The notes under the pieces were generated by a model, which had not been told where the DNA came from, did no database searches, and was given only the letters and a program-made list of their open reading frames with translations. DNA of 36,451 nucleotides from positions 1 through 36,451 of the forward strand of contig JBDSUJ010000004.1 in the NCBI GenBank assembly GCA_039927815.1, given 5' to 3'. The stretch is from Croceibacterium_A sp039927815 (GTDB lineage: Bacteria > Pseudomonadota > Alphaproteobacteria > Sphingomonadales > Sphingomonadaceae). The translations under genes were made by a program, and so were the position numbers. Of this stretch, positions 15,327-22,489 are shown in pieces; position 1 is the first letter of the stretch; every line of letters begins with the position of its first letter.

Positions 15327-16376
15327 CTAGGCCGGGAACGGGGTCCACGCCTCCCCCGGCGGGAGCGGGGCGAAGATGGCATCGAGCATAGCATCGGTTA
15401 CGTCCTCGGGCCGCGCCGGATCCCAGCGGGGGGAATTGTCCTTGTCGACCAGCACCGCGCGCACGCCCTCGGCAAAATCGGGCCGCATGATCATGCGCGC
15501 GGCGAGCCGGTATTCGCGCGCCATTTCCGCCGCGAAGTCGGATTCGGGCCGAGCAAACTGGCGCAGCGCGACCTTGCCCGTGGCCGGGCACTTGGCGGTG
15601 ACCGCCTTCAACTCCTTGGCCGCCCACGCGGACGGATCGGCGGTTAGTGCGGCGATTATGTCTTCCAGCCGGTCCGCCGCGAACAGCCGTGCGATCGGTT
15701 CGGCATTGCCCTTCAGCCGCGCGGAGGGCGGGTCGGCCGGCGCGAGATCGGCCAGGGCGACTTCGAGATCACCGGGGGCTTCGACGATGCGCGCTTTGGC
15801 CTGGGCCACCTGATCGCCCGCCAGATAATGTGTCGCCAGCCCGGCCCACAGGCACTCCGCGCCATCGAGCCGCGCGCCGGTCAGCGCGAGGAATTGCCCG
15901 ATCCGCCCCGCCAGTCGCGGCAGGTACCAGCCGGCGCCGACATCGGGGAAAAGGCCGATCGCGCCCTCCGGCATGGCGAGCAGCGTGTTCTCGGTCGCGA
16001 TCCGGTACCGGCACGGCAGCGCGAGCCCGACCCCGCCGCCCATCGTCACCCCGTCCATGACCGCGACGACCGGCTTGGGGTAGGCGAACAGCAGATGGTT
16101 CAGGCGGTACTCGACATGAAAGAAGGCGCGGGCCGCCGCGCCGCCGTCCTCAAGAACCGAGCGCCGCACCATCGCTACGTCGCCCCCGGCGCAGAACCCG
16201 CGCCCCGCGGCATGGTCGATCATGACGGCGGCAATCCCGCCATCATCGCGCCAGTCGAGCAACGCGGCGCAGATCGCTTCGCACATCGCGTGGGTCAGCG
16301 CGTGAAGCGCCGCGGGGCGGTTGAGCGAGATATGGCCGACCGCTCCAGCACGGCGGATCAATACGTCCTGGCTCAC
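15327..16376 (-). CDS. 3-hydroxyisobutyryl-CoA hydrolase (crotonase fold)
   Basis: A 349-residue crotonase-superfamily protein of the longer HIBYL-CoA hydrolase type rather than a 260-residue enoyl-CoA hydratase. Visible motifs: oxyanion-hole segments GRGFCAGGDVAMV and VMDGVTMGGGVGLA, then AMPEGAIGLFPDVGAGWYL, with the glutamate and the FPDVG sequence characteristic of 3-hydroxyisobutyryl-CoA hydrolases. The C-terminal part contains EYRLAARMIMRPDFAEGVRAVLVDKDNSPRW-type sequence (FxEGVRA...DK), also typical. It cleaves 3-hydroxyisobutyryl-CoA in valine breakdown. The GTG 16376 start forms a 4-base GTGA overlap with the upstream acyl-CoA dehydrogenase stop, so the two are coupled. This agrees with consecutive steps in valine degradation. 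Confidence 0.9.
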   Translation of the reverse strand: MSQDVLIRRAGAVGHISLNRPAALHALTHAMCEAICAALLDWRDDGGIAAVMIDHAAGRGFCAGGDVAMVRRSVLEDGGAAARAFFHVEYRLNHLLFAYPKPVVAVMDGVTMGGGVGLALPCRYRIATENTLLAMPEGAIGLFPDVGAGWYLPRLAGRIGQFLALTGARLDGAECLWAGLATHYLAGDQVAQAKARIVEAPGDLEVALADLAPADPPSARLKGNAEPIARLFAADRLEDIIAALTADPSAWAAKELKAVTAKCPATGKVALRQFARPESDFAAEMAREYRLAARMIMRPDFAEGVRAVLVDKDNSPRWDPARPEDVTDAMLDAIFAPLPPGEAWTPFPA

Positions 16377-17518
16377 TGGCGCAGCAAGTCCCGTCCGACG
16401 ATCAGCCGCATAATCTGGTTGGTGCCTTCAAGGATCGAATGGACCCGCAGGTCGCGCCAGAACCGCTCGACTGGATAGTCCTGCAAGTAACCGTATCCGC
16501 CGTGGAGCTGGAGCGCGCGGTCGGCCACCGCGCTGCCGGTGTCGGTCGCCAGCCGCTTGGCCATCGCCGCGAACCGCGTTTTGTCCGGCGCGCCTTCGGT
16601 TACCTTGGCGGCGGCGAGGTAAAGCAGCGCGCGCGCTGCCTCAAGCTCGGTCGCCATGTCGGCGAGCATGAACTGGGTGTTCTGGAAATCGGCGATCGGG
16701 CGCCCGAACTGCTGGCGGTCCTTGGTGTAACGCACCGCTTCGTCGAGGCACCGCTGACCGCCGCCGAGCGAGCAGGCGCCGATGTTGAGCCGTCCGCCGT
16801 CGAGCCCCATCATCGCGATGCGGAAGCCGTCGCCGAGCCCGCCGACAAGGTTTTCCGCCGGGACACGGACATCCTCGAGGATCAGCGCCGCGGTCGGCTG
16901 GGCATGCCAGCCGAGTTTCCGTTCGGGGGCGCCGAAGCTGACCCCAGGCATGTCCTTCTCGACCGCGAGGCACGAGATGCCCTTGGGCCCATCTTCACCG
17001 GTGCGGACCATCGTCAGATACAGCTCGTTGACTCCGGCGCCGGAGATGAACTGCTTGGTGCCGTTGACCACCCAAAAATCGCCATCCTTGACCGCCGTGG
17101 TCTTGAGCGCCGCGGCATCGGAGCCGCTCGACGGCTCGGTCAGGCAATAACTTGCCATCCATTCCATGCCGACCAGCCTGGGCAGGTACTTCGCCTTGAT
17201 CTCCGCCGAGCCGAACCGATCGAGCATCCACGCCGCCATGTTGTGGATCGAGATGAACGCCGAGGTCGAGGGGCAGCCATAAGCCATCGCCTCCATGATC
17301 AGCGCCGCCTCGAGCCGGCCGAGCCCGATCCCGCCGCTATCCTCGGAGACATAAATCGCCGCGAAGCCGAGCCCGGCCGCGGCGCTGATCGTGTCGCGGG
17401 GAAAAATGTGCTTCTCGTCCCACTCGGCCGCGTGCGGCGTAATCGCATCGGCGGTGAAGCGCCGCGCCGCCTCCTGGATCGCCAGCTGGTCTTCGGTCAG
17501 GGCGAATTGCCCGGTCAT
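16373..17518 (-). CDS. Acyl-CoA dehydrogenase, isobutyryl-CoA dehydrogenase type
   Basis: An FAD-dependent acyl-CoA dehydrogenase of 381 residues. It has ASYCLTEPSSGSDAAAL (flavin site), FISGAGVNELY, GWHAQPTAALILEDVRVP and GGRLNIGACSLGG. It ends with the catalytic glutamate region HSILEGTNQIMRLIVGRDLL. The combination SIHNMAAWMLDRFG, CLTEP and LQLHGGYGYLQDYPVERFWRD closely follows mammalian ACAD8, isobutyryl-CoA dehydrogenase, which makes methacrylyl-CoA from isobutyryl-CoA in valine catabolism. The frame is open further upstream, but ATG 17518 is chosen because it forms an ATGA overlap with the RidA stop. It is followed by 3-hydroxyisobutyryl-CoA hydrolase with a GTGA overlap. The methacrylyl-CoA hydratase, 3-hydroxyisobutyrate dehydrogenase and MmsA steps are not in the window. 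Confidence 0.93.
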   Translation of the reverse strand: MTGQFALTEDQLAIQEAARRFTADAITPHAAEWDEKHIFPRDTISAAAGLGFAAIYVSEDSGGIGLGRLEAALIMEAMAYGCPSTSAFISIHNMAAWMLDRFGSAEIKAKYLPRLVGMEWMASYCLTEPSSGSDAAALKTTAVKDGDFWVVNGTKQFISGAGVNELYLTMVRTGEDGPKGISCLAVEKDMPGVSFGAPERKLGWHAQPTAALILEDVRVPAENLVGGLGDGFRIAMMGLDGGRLNIGACSLGGGQRCLDEAVRYTKDRQQFGRPIADFQNTQFMLADMATELEAARALLYLAAAKVTEGAPDKTRFAAMAKRLATDTGSAVADRALQLHGGYGYLQDYPVERFWRDLRVHSILEGTNQIMRLIVGRDLLRQ

Positions 17519-17922
17519 TGCCCGCTGCCGACCACCGCGTCGGCTTCGATCTCGCACTTGTAGCCATCGCCGTAGAGCGCGGCGATCTCGACCAGCGTGC
17601 CGCACGGGCGGGTCGCCTTGAGCGCGCGGGTAAAGGCGGCGCTGACCGCATCGGCGTCCTTGATGTCGGTCACGAACATCCGCACCCGCACGACATCGCC
17701 CATGTGGCCGCCCAGCTCCTCGAGGTAGCCCTTGATCAGCTCGAAGCAGCGGTCCGCCTGGCGGCCCGCATCGGGGGACGGGGGCTTCCCGTCGGCTTCG
17801 GTGCCGATCGTGCCCGACACGAAAATCAGGTTGCCGGCGCGCAGCGCGCGGGTGAAGCCGGTCGCCTCCTCGAATGCCGAGCGCGCCGGGATGCGCTGGC
17901 GGCCGTCCTGCGGGTCAGCCAC
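17515..17922 (-). CDS. RidA/YjgF family protein
   Basis: RidA-family trimers hydrolyse reactive enamine/imine intermediates released by PLP enzymes. The protein (135 residues from GTG 17922) shows FTRALRAGNLIFVSGTIG, DAGRQADRCFELIKGYLEELGG, VVRVRMFVTDI and RPCGTLVEIAALYGDGYKCEIEADA. The C-terminal arrangement, with a Cys in place of the classical Arg-containing P-R-x-x-V context, suggests an Rid subgroup rather than archetypal RidA. The frame extends to ATG 17955, but homologs begin near RIPARS; GTG 17922 overlaps the preceding lipoprotein stop by 8 bases and is preferred. It overlaps the downstream isobutyryl-CoA dehydrogenase by ATGA, placing it in the valine operon. Confidence 0.88.
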   Translation of the reverse strand: MADPQDGRQRIPARSAFEEATGFTRALRAGNLIFVSGTIGTEADGKPPSPDAGRQADRCFELIKGYLEELGGHMGDVVRVRMFVTDIKDADAVSAAFTRALKATRPCGTLVEIAALYGDGYKCEIEADAVVGSGQ

Positions 17923-18211
17923 AGGACACCCGGGTAATGCGGTACGCATCGTCATAAAACACGGTCACTCTCCCCTCAGAATAATCCATCGTCAGCGCCG
18001 AACGGGGCGGACCCCACCGCAGCCGGCTGGCGCCGGTGGCGGCGAGGATGGCGGCGGCGCTGTCGGCGCTGGCGCGCTGGCCCGTGAAGCGTTGGGCCGC
18101 GTCGGCCCGGCAGTTGCCGGCCGGCTGGCGAAGCAACGGTTCGCGCGGGTCCGGCACGGTGGCGCAGGCTGCCAGCAGCGCGATCGCGGCGGTGCCGGGC
18201 AAAGTTCTCAT
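17915..18211 (-). CDS. Peptidase inhibitor I78-family lipoprotein
   Basis: A 98-residue protein with a lipoprotein signal peptide (MRTLPGTAAIALLAAC; lipobox LAAC, Cys at residue 16). A small domain follows with CRADAAQRFTGQRAS, AATGASRLRWGPP and ALTMDYSEGRVTVFYDDAYRITRVSCG. The pattern C-x-A-x-x-A-Q...G, T-M-D-Y, N/V-x-C-G matches the I78 (potato-inhibitor-like) family, whose members inhibit serine proteases in the envelope. The two Cys of the mature domain could form a disulfide. ATG 18211 has an excellent ribosome binding site (AGGAGA). It is the first gene of the minus-strand run and overlaps RidA by 8 bases, so an envelope inhibitor heads an otherwise catabolic operon. Confidence 0.8.
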   Translation of the reverse strand: MRTLPGTAAIALLAACATVPDPREPLLRQPAGNCRADAAQRFTGQRASADSAAAILAATGASRLRWGPPRSALTMDYSEGRVTVFYDDAYRITRVSCG

Positions 18212-18283
18212 CGCCGCTCTCCTCGCGCTCGGCCTAGCGGCTCCCCCGCAGAGGCGCTAGAGGGCGGCGACAGGAGCGTGGCG

Positions 18284-18745
18284 ATGCCGGGTTTGTGGCT
18301 GGATGAATTCACCGTCGGGCAGGTGTTCGATCACCCGCTGCGCCGCACCGTGACCGAGACCGACAACCTGCTGATGAGCGCGCTGACGCACAACCCGGCG
18401 CCGCTCCATCTCGATGCCGAATACATGAAAGGCACCGAGTTCGGGCGGATACTGGTCAACTCGTGCTTCACGCTCGGCTTGATGGTCGGGATTTCGGTCA
18501 ACGACACCACGCAAGGGACCGCGGTCGCCAACCTGGGATGGGATGAAGTGCGCTTTCCCGCGCCGATCTTCGTCGGCGATACCCTGCGGATCGAGAGCGA
18601 AGTGCTGGCGGTGCGCGAGAGCCAGAGCCGGCCGGGGCAGGGCATCGTCACGTTTGCGCACCGCGCTTACAACCAAACGGGCGATCTGGTCGCGCATTGT
18701 AAGCGATCATCCTTGCAGCGCGCGCGCCCGGATGATAATAGTTAG
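18284..18745 (+). CDS. MaoC-like hotdog-fold dehydratase
   Basis: A 153-residue protein of the MaoC/(R)-enoyl-CoA hydratase fold: TVGQVFDHPLRRTVTETDNLLMSALTHNPAPLHLDAEYM, where ALTHNPAPLH carries the catalytic D/H-type hotdog motif (N-x-x-P-x-H). FGRILVNSCFTLGLMVGISV and FPAPIFVGDTLRIESEV follow. ATG 18284 is chosen because AGGAG (18272-18276) precedes it; the frame is open far upstream, but that part is antisense to the I78 and RidA genes. It should hydrate or dehydrate a 2-enoyl-CoA or related thioester. It is divergent from the I78-RidA-valine operon (72-base gap) and 28 bases before a dioxygenase gene, with a promoter-like site overlapping its stop. A link to branched-chain acyl-CoA metabolism is plausible but unproven. 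Confidence 0.85.
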   Translation: MPGLWLDEFTVGQVFDHPLRRTVTETDNLLMSALTHNPAPLHLDAEYMKGTEFGRILVNSCFTLGLMVGISVNDTTQGTAVANLGWDEVRFPAPIFVGDTLRIESEVLAVRESQSRPGQGIVTFAHRAYNQTGDLVAHCKRSSLQRARPDDNS

Positions 18746-18752
18746 CTAACTA
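18734..18752 (+). promoter_or_regulatory. Promoter -10 and 14-bp palindromic operator before the dioxygenase gene
   Basis: TAGTTAGCTAACTA (18739-18752) is a perfect 14-bp palindrome overlapping the MaoC stop codon. GATAAT (18734-18739), five of six to the -10 consensus, ends where the palindrome begins. TTGCAG at 18713-18718 could be a -35 with a short (15-base) spacer. The palindrome would cover the start of transcription, a classic repressor position. AT-rich TTAGCTAA palindromes are typical MarR-family sites; the regulator is not in this window. Confidence 0.55.
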
Positions 18753-18773
18753 ACGACTTATTGGAGACAGTCG

Positions 18774-19721
18774 ATGCCGCTGAACGTTGCGCCCATCTTG
18801 CCGCGCTTTGGCGCTGAATGTTCGGGTGTCGATTTGACCCGTCCGCTCAGCCCGGAAGAGGTCAGCCAGGTGACCGGGGCAATGGATACCTATGGCATCT
18901 GCGTATACCGCGACACCGGCCTGACCGACGACCAGCACGTAGAGTTCAGCCGCAATTTCGGTTATCTGGAGCGCGTCCCCAACCGCGACGGGATGAAGAT
19001 GCGGCTGCCGCACCGCGAACTGTTCGACGCCAGCAACCTCAATCTCGATGGCGAGATCACCACCGATCCGGCGGCGATCCTGTACCGCAAGGGCGACCGG
19101 CTGTGGCACACCGACAGTGCGTTCATGTCCAAGCGCACCAGCTATTCGCTGCTGCTGGCGCACGCGGTGCCGGGCGCGGGCGGCGAGACATGGTTCGCCG
19201 ACACCCGCAGCGCCTATGAGGACCTGCCGCAGGACAGGAAGGATTTTCTCGAGGACAAGATCGGCATCAACACCTTGTGGTGGAGCCGCAAGCAGGCGGG
19301 CGCCGAGATTTCCGAAGAGGAGATCGACGCGCGGCCCAAGGCGCGCCACCCGCTGGTTCACGTTCATGCCGGATCGGGCCGCAAGGCGCTGTTTATCGCC
19401 GCGCACACCATGGACATCGAGGGCATGCCCAAGGCCGAGGGGCGCCAGTTGATCCAGGACCTGATCGAGCACTGCACGCAGCCGCAATACATCTTCAACG
19501 TGAAGTGGAACGCGGGCGACCTGGTGATCTGGGATAACTTGTGCTCGATGCACAAGGGCGGCGAGTACGATTATGCCAACTACAAGCGCGACATGCGCCG
19601 CACCACCGTGCGCGAGGGCACCGCGCCGTACACGCTCGACCTCGACGATCCGTTCACCGAACTTTTCGCGACCACGCCCAAGGTCGTCGACATCCAGAGC
19701 GCGCGCCACGCCGGGCGGTGA
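18774..19721 (+). CDS. TauD/TfdA-family 2-oxoglutarate-dependent dioxygenase
   Basis: A 315-residue non-heme iron dioxygenase. Iron ligands are visible as His112-x-Asp114 (LWHTDSAF) and His260 (CSMHKGGEYDY), with Arg275/276 in DMRRTT to bind the 2-oxoglutarate carboxylate. The spacing closely resembles that reported for the 2,4-D dioxygenase TfdA (H113, D115, H262, from memory). The N-terminus (FGAECSGVDLTRPLSPEEV) and ETWFADTRSAYEDLP are typical of the TauD/TfdA group, which includes taurine, alkylsulfate and phenoxyalkanoate dioxygenases. Sphingomonads are known for phenoxypropionate dioxygenases, but the substrate here is undetermined. ATG 18774 has GGAG at good spacing. A promoter with an operator-like palindrome precedes it, suggesting regulation separate from the MaoC gene in front. 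Confidence 0.9.
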   Translation: MPLNVAPILPRFGAECSGVDLTRPLSPEEVSQVTGAMDTYGICVYRDTGLTDDQHVEFSRNFGYLERVPNRDGMKMRLPHRELFDASNLNLDGEITTDPAAILYRKGDRLWHTDSAFMSKRTSYSLLLAHAVPGAGGETWFADTRSAYEDLPQDRKDFLEDKIGINTLWWSRKQAGAEISEEEIDARPKARHPLVHVHAGSGRKALFIAAHTMDIEGMPKAEGRQLIQDLIEHCTQPQYIFNVKWNAGDLVIWDNLCSMHKGGEYDYANYKRDMRRTTVREGTAPYTLDLDDPFTELFATTPKVVDIQSARHAGR

Positions 19722-19730
19722 CCGCACATG

Positions 19731-19761
19731 AAAACGCCCGGCTCCGCTTGGGAACCGGGCG
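19731..19761 (-). terminator. Intrinsic terminator of the 27-aa gene
   Basis: Read on the minus strand, CGCCCGGTTCC, a 5-base loop and GGAGCCGGGCG form an 11-bp stem with one mismatch, followed directly by TTTT. It lies 27 bases after the stop of the small minus-strand gene and 10 bases after the converging dioxygenase stop, so it may serve both. Its arm AAAACGCCCGGCTCC is repeated exactly at 19989-20003. Confidence 0.75.
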
Positions 19762-19787
19762 CTTCGGCCTGCAAAGGCGTGGTCGAG

Positions 19788-19871
19788 CTAGACCAGCACG
19801 GCGCTGAAAAGCGCGCCGCTGATGGAAACCGCGGCCACTGCGGCCAGGAAGGCGGTTGCGAAAGTGCGCAT
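19788..19871 (-). CDS. 27-residue predicted membrane peptide
   Basis: ATG 19871 opens a 27-codon frame ending in TAG (19788-19790): MRTFATAFLAAVAAVSIS, then GALFSAVLV. The peptide has one positive residue at the N-terminus and an almost continuous hydrophobic stretch, so a single membrane span or secreted peptide is likely. It is framed by a full set of signals: a -35/-10 pair with a 17-base spacer (19931-19959), a leader of about 50 bases with two palindromes, the ribosome binding site AGGGG at correct spacing, and an intrinsic terminator with TTTT (19731-19761). I do not recognise the family and no function can be assigned. It lies behind, but transcriptionally separate from, the dhaK operon. 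The complete set of signals is stronger evidence than the short frame itself. Confidence 0.65.
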   Translation of the reverse strand: MRTFATAFLAAVAAVSISGALFSAVLV

Positions 19872-19930
19872 TGTATTACCCCTGTAGGGACGCGGATGCG
19901 TCCTGCAGGAGCCAAATGGTGCGGCGCACC

Positions 19931-19959
19931 AAATTACTCAATTGCGAAATAATCGACAA
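19931..19959 (-). promoter_or_regulatory. Sigma-70-type promoter for the 27-aa gene
   Basis: On the minus strand TTGTCG (19954-19959) and TAATTT (19931-19936) are separated by exactly 17 bases. Immediately downstream lies the inverted repeat GGTGC-GCC-GCACC (19918-19930) over the expected start of transcription. In the leader are GGACGC-ATCC-GCGTCC (19888-19903) and the palindrome TCCTGCAGGA (19901-19910), so a structured or regulated 5' leader is likely. Confidence 0.5.
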
Positions 19960-19988
19960 GTGTTGCGTTTCTTGCAACTGCGCTCACC

Positions 19989-20017
19989 AAAACGCCCGGC
20001 TCCTGGGGAACCGGGCG
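19989..20017 (-). terminator. Intrinsic terminator of the aldolase-phosphatase-dhaLK operon
   Basis: On the minus strand CGCCCGGTTCC, a 3-base loop and GGAGCCGGGCG form a GC-rich stem followed by TTTT, 22 bases after the dhaK stop codon. It is nearly identical to the terminator at 19731-19761. Confidence 0.8.
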
Positions 20018-20039
20018 CGTGGTGTGTTGCAAATTGCGA

Positions 20040-21035
20040 TCAGAAAATGCGGACCGCGACCTCCGCCGGGGCGGCCAACAGTTCTTCAAGCTCGCCGTCG
20101 AGCTTGAGGATGGTCAGCGATGCGCCGGCCATCTCGAGGCTGGTGCAGTATTCGCCGACATAATTGCGCACGATCTTGTAGCCCGCCTGCTCGGCCCGTT
20201 CGGCGGCGCGGGCATAGAGCACGTACAGCTCGCTGATCGGTGTCCCCCCCAGACCGTTGATCATCAGGGCAATCCGGTCGCCCGAGTTGAACGGGATGTC
20301 CTGCGCCACCGCGTCGAACAACTCGTCGGTGATCGCGTCGGCCGGCTTGATCTTGTCGCGGCGGCGGCCCGGCTCGCCGTGGATGCCCACGCCGACTTCC
20401 ATCTCGTCGTCGCCCAGCTCGAAGATCGTCGTGCCCTTGGCAGGCGGGATACAGCTGGTCAGCGCCACCCCCATGGTGCGGACGTTGTTGTTGACCTTCT
20501 CGGCCAGCACCAGCAGCTCGTCGAGGCTGGCGCCCTTGGCTGCCGCCGCGCCGACCGCCTTGATGACGAAGAAGTTGCCGGCCACGCCGCGGCGGCCAAC
20601 GGTGTAAAGGCTGTCCTTCACCGCGACATCGTCGTTGATGTGGAATTGCTTGACCTTGATGCCCTCGGCCTCGGCCAGCTCGACCGCGGTATCCCACGCC
20701 ATCCGGTCACCCTGGTAATTGTTGACCAGCACCAGCACGCCCGCGTTGGAGGCCAGCCGCTTGATCGTCTCGTAACACGAATCGACCGCCGGGGCGGCGA
20801 ACACTGCGCCCTGGCACGCGCCGTCGAGCATCCCGGGGCCGACCGCCATCACATGCGCCGGCTCATGACCCGAGCCGGAGCCCTGGATAACCGAGACGCG
20901 GGCATTGTTTGGCGCGTCCTTGCGTTTGATCATCTGGAATTCTTCTTCGAATTCCAGCAAGTCCGGGTTTGCCAGGACCACGCCCTTCATGAACTCGGGC
21001 ACGAACTGCGCCGGATCGTTGACGAACTTCTTCAT
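20040..21035 (-). CDS. dhaK: Dihydroxyacetone kinase subunit DhaK (ketose-binding)
   Basis: A 331-residue DhaK-family protein. The covalent substrate site is visible: His219 in GIHGEPG forms the hemiaminal with the ketose. GSGSGHEP (His57) and NNYQGD (Asp110) match the E. coli catalytic His56 and Asp109. DhaK holds dihydroxyacetone, or in homologs erythrulose, while DhaL donates phosphate. No DhaM phosphotransferase component is present in the window, so an ATP-dependent DhaK/DhaL pair is likely. It is the last gene of a minus-strand operon (aldolase, CbbY-type phosphatase, DhaL, DhaK). A terminator lies 22 bases behind it. The start ATG 21035 has a purine-rich AGGAG sequence before it. The substrate could be dihydroxyacetone or another short ketose. 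Confidence 0.93.
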   Translation of the reverse strand: MKKFVNDPAQFVPEFMKGVVLANPDLLEFEEEFQMIKRKDAPNNARVSVIQGSGSGHEPAHVMAVGPGMLDGACQGAVFAAPAVDSCYETIKRLASNAGVLVLVNNYQGDRMAWDTAVELAEAEGIKVKQFHINDDVAVKDSLYTVGRRGVAGNFFVIKAVGAAAAKGASLDELLVLAEKVNNNVRTMGVALTSCIPPAKGTTIFELGDDEMEVGVGIHGEPGRRRDKIKPADAITDELFDAVAQDIPFNSGDRIALMINGLGGTPISELYVLYARAAERAEQAGYKIVRNYVGEYCTSLEMAGASLTILKLDGELEELLAAPAEVAVRIF

Positions 21036-21064
21036 GGGTACTCCTCTCCGATTGGATTAGTTTT

Positions 21065-21745
21065 TCAAACGGTCTCGCGGGTCAGTTCCGGCGCCTTTGG
21101 CGTCCGGGCTACCCCGTATTCGGTGCACCAGTCCTGCAGGATCCGGGCAATCGCGACGATGCCCGGATCGGGCGTGTTGCCGCTGCGCTCGCCAACCTGG
21201 CTGGCGCGGCCGCGACGCGCCTCCAGATGGCGGGTTTCATCGATCGCGGTGTCGGCGGCGTCGGCCGCGTCCTTGAGCGTCGCGCCCAGATCGGCGGTGC
21301 CGGCCGCTGCATCGCGGGTGAGCACGTCATGCACCGGGATTAGCGCGTCGAGCAGCGTCTTGTCGCCCAGCACAGCCCCGCCGCGCGCCTGAATGCCGGC
21401 GATCGAGGCGCCGAGCATATCGGCGAGTTCCTGCAGCGTGACCGAGGTCTTGCCCTTGCTCGGCAGCGCGGCCTTCATGAACCCGGTGCCCCAGATCGGG
21501 CCCGAGCTGCCGCCGACGTGCTTCGACACCAGCATCGACAGCTTGAGCAGCATGGTGCCGATGTCGGCCTTGTCGATCGTGTCCCAATCATTCTGGATCA
21601 CGCGGAAACCGGTTGCCAGCGAGGTCCCGAAGTCGCCGTCACCGGCGAGGCCGTCGAGGTCGGAGAAGTAGTGCTCGTTCTTCAGCACCGTCGCCGCGGT
21701 GGTCTGAATGGCGCGTTCGATCTGCGCCTGGCTGATGTCGGTCAT
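21065..21745 (-). CDS. dhaL: Dihydroxyacetone kinase subunit DhaL (nucleotide-binding)
   Basis: DhaL binds ATP (or ADP in PTS-linked systems) and two Mg ions through three aspartates; here Asp31, Asp36 and Asp38 in DGLAGDGDFGTS align with E. coli Asp30, Asp35 and Asp37. Other family blocks are KHVGGSSGPIWGTGFM, AVLGDKTLLDALIPV, and ARRGRASQVGERSGNTPDPG, the last being the C-terminal nucleotide-site motif. The protein has 226 residues, the usual size, with a short extension after that motif. It follows the phosphatase gene by 12 bases and precedes dhaK by 29 bases, so all are probably on one message. Its gene order (dhaL before dhaK) differs from the E. coli dhaKLM order. Confidence 0.92.
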   Translation of the reverse strand: MTDISQAQIERAIQTTAATVLKNEHYFSDLDGLAGDGDFGTSLATGFRVIQNDWDTIDKADIGTMLLKLSMLVSKHVGGSSGPIWGTGFMKAALPSKGKTSVTLQELADMLGASIAGIQARGGAVLGDKTLLDALIPVHDVLTRDAAAGTADLGATLKDAADAADTAIDETRHLEARRGRASQVGERSGNTPDPGIVAIARILQDWCTEYGVARTPKAPELTRETV

Positions 21746-21757
21746 GTAATCCGCTCC

Positions 21758-22489
21758 CTATGCCGTGGCTTGCGTTGCCGCGGCCAATTCGCTCAGTTCC
21801 TGCAAGGTCACGCCGGGCGTGTCGCCCAGTTCGGGCACGACCCGGGCGGCGCCGGTGAAGTCCTCGTCGACAGTGTAGGTGCTGGTCGTGATAAGCGTCG
21901 GCAGGCCCGCGCCGCGCGCGGCGAGCAGGCCGTTGCGGCTGTCCTCGATCACCATGCAGTCATGAGCCGGCAAGCCAAGCGTGGTCTTGGCCAGCTCGTA
22001 GATATCGGGCGCCGGCTTCTTCTTCGCCACCACATCGCCGGCGTGGACGAATTCGAACTTGGCCTTCCGCTCGGCCCCGAACAGGTCGAGCACCGCGTCG
22101 ATGAACTTAGGGTTCGACGTGGTGCACACCCCAAGCCGGGTGCCGGCGGCGATGGCTTCATCGACGATCCGGCTGATGCCCGGGCGCAGCGGCAAGCCGC
22201 CTTCGGCCACCAGCTTCGCAGTGATATCGGTCTTGAGCTTGTGGAGCTGCAGGATCAGCAGGTCCTTCTCGCGGTCGGTCACCGGGCCGGCGGGCCAGCC
22301 GTATTCGTCAAAATACGCGCGCATCCGTTCCTTGCCGCCGGCGACCTGGAGCAGCTTGCCGTACAGCGCCACGTCCCACTCGGCTTTGATCCCGAGCTCG
22401 GCAAACGCGCGGTTGAAGCCGACCCGGTGCCCATCGCGCTCGGTATCGACCAGCACCCCGTCGCAATCGAAAATCAGGGCCTTGAGCAT
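21758..22489 (-). CDS. HAD-superfamily phosphatase, CbbY (xylulose-1,5-bisphosphate phosphatase) type
   Basis: A 243-residue HAD hydrolase with nucleophile Asp8 and acid/base Asp10 in LIFDCDGVLVDTE, the Thr/Ser and Lys motifs VCTTSNPKF and AKKKPAPDIYELA, and the metal-site VIEDSRNGLLAA. The cap region has EWDVALYGKLLQVAGGKERM and a following GWP. This matches the CbbY group, including plant CBBY-like proteins, that dephosphorylates the Rubisco inhibitor xylulose-1,5-bisphosphate to xylulose-5-phosphate. No Rubisco gene is present here, so another 1-phospho-ketose is likely. The start is ATG 22489, overlapping the aldolase stop in a TGATG junction; a TTG one codon upstream is also possible. 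Position between an aldolase and a ketose kinase supports a role in ketose-phosphate interconversion. Confidence 0.85.
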   Translation of the reverse strand: MLKALIFDCDGVLVDTERDGHRVGFNRAFAELGIKAEWDVALYGKLLQVAGGKERMRAYFDEYGWPAGPVTDREKDLLILQLHKLKTDITAKLVAEGGLPLRPGISRIVDEAIAAGTRLGVCTTSNPKFIDAVLDLFGAERKAKFEFVHAGDVVAKKKPAPDIYELAKTTLGLPAHDCMVIEDSRNGLLAARGAGLPTLITTSTYTVDEDFTGAARVVPELGDTPGVTLQELSELAAATQATA

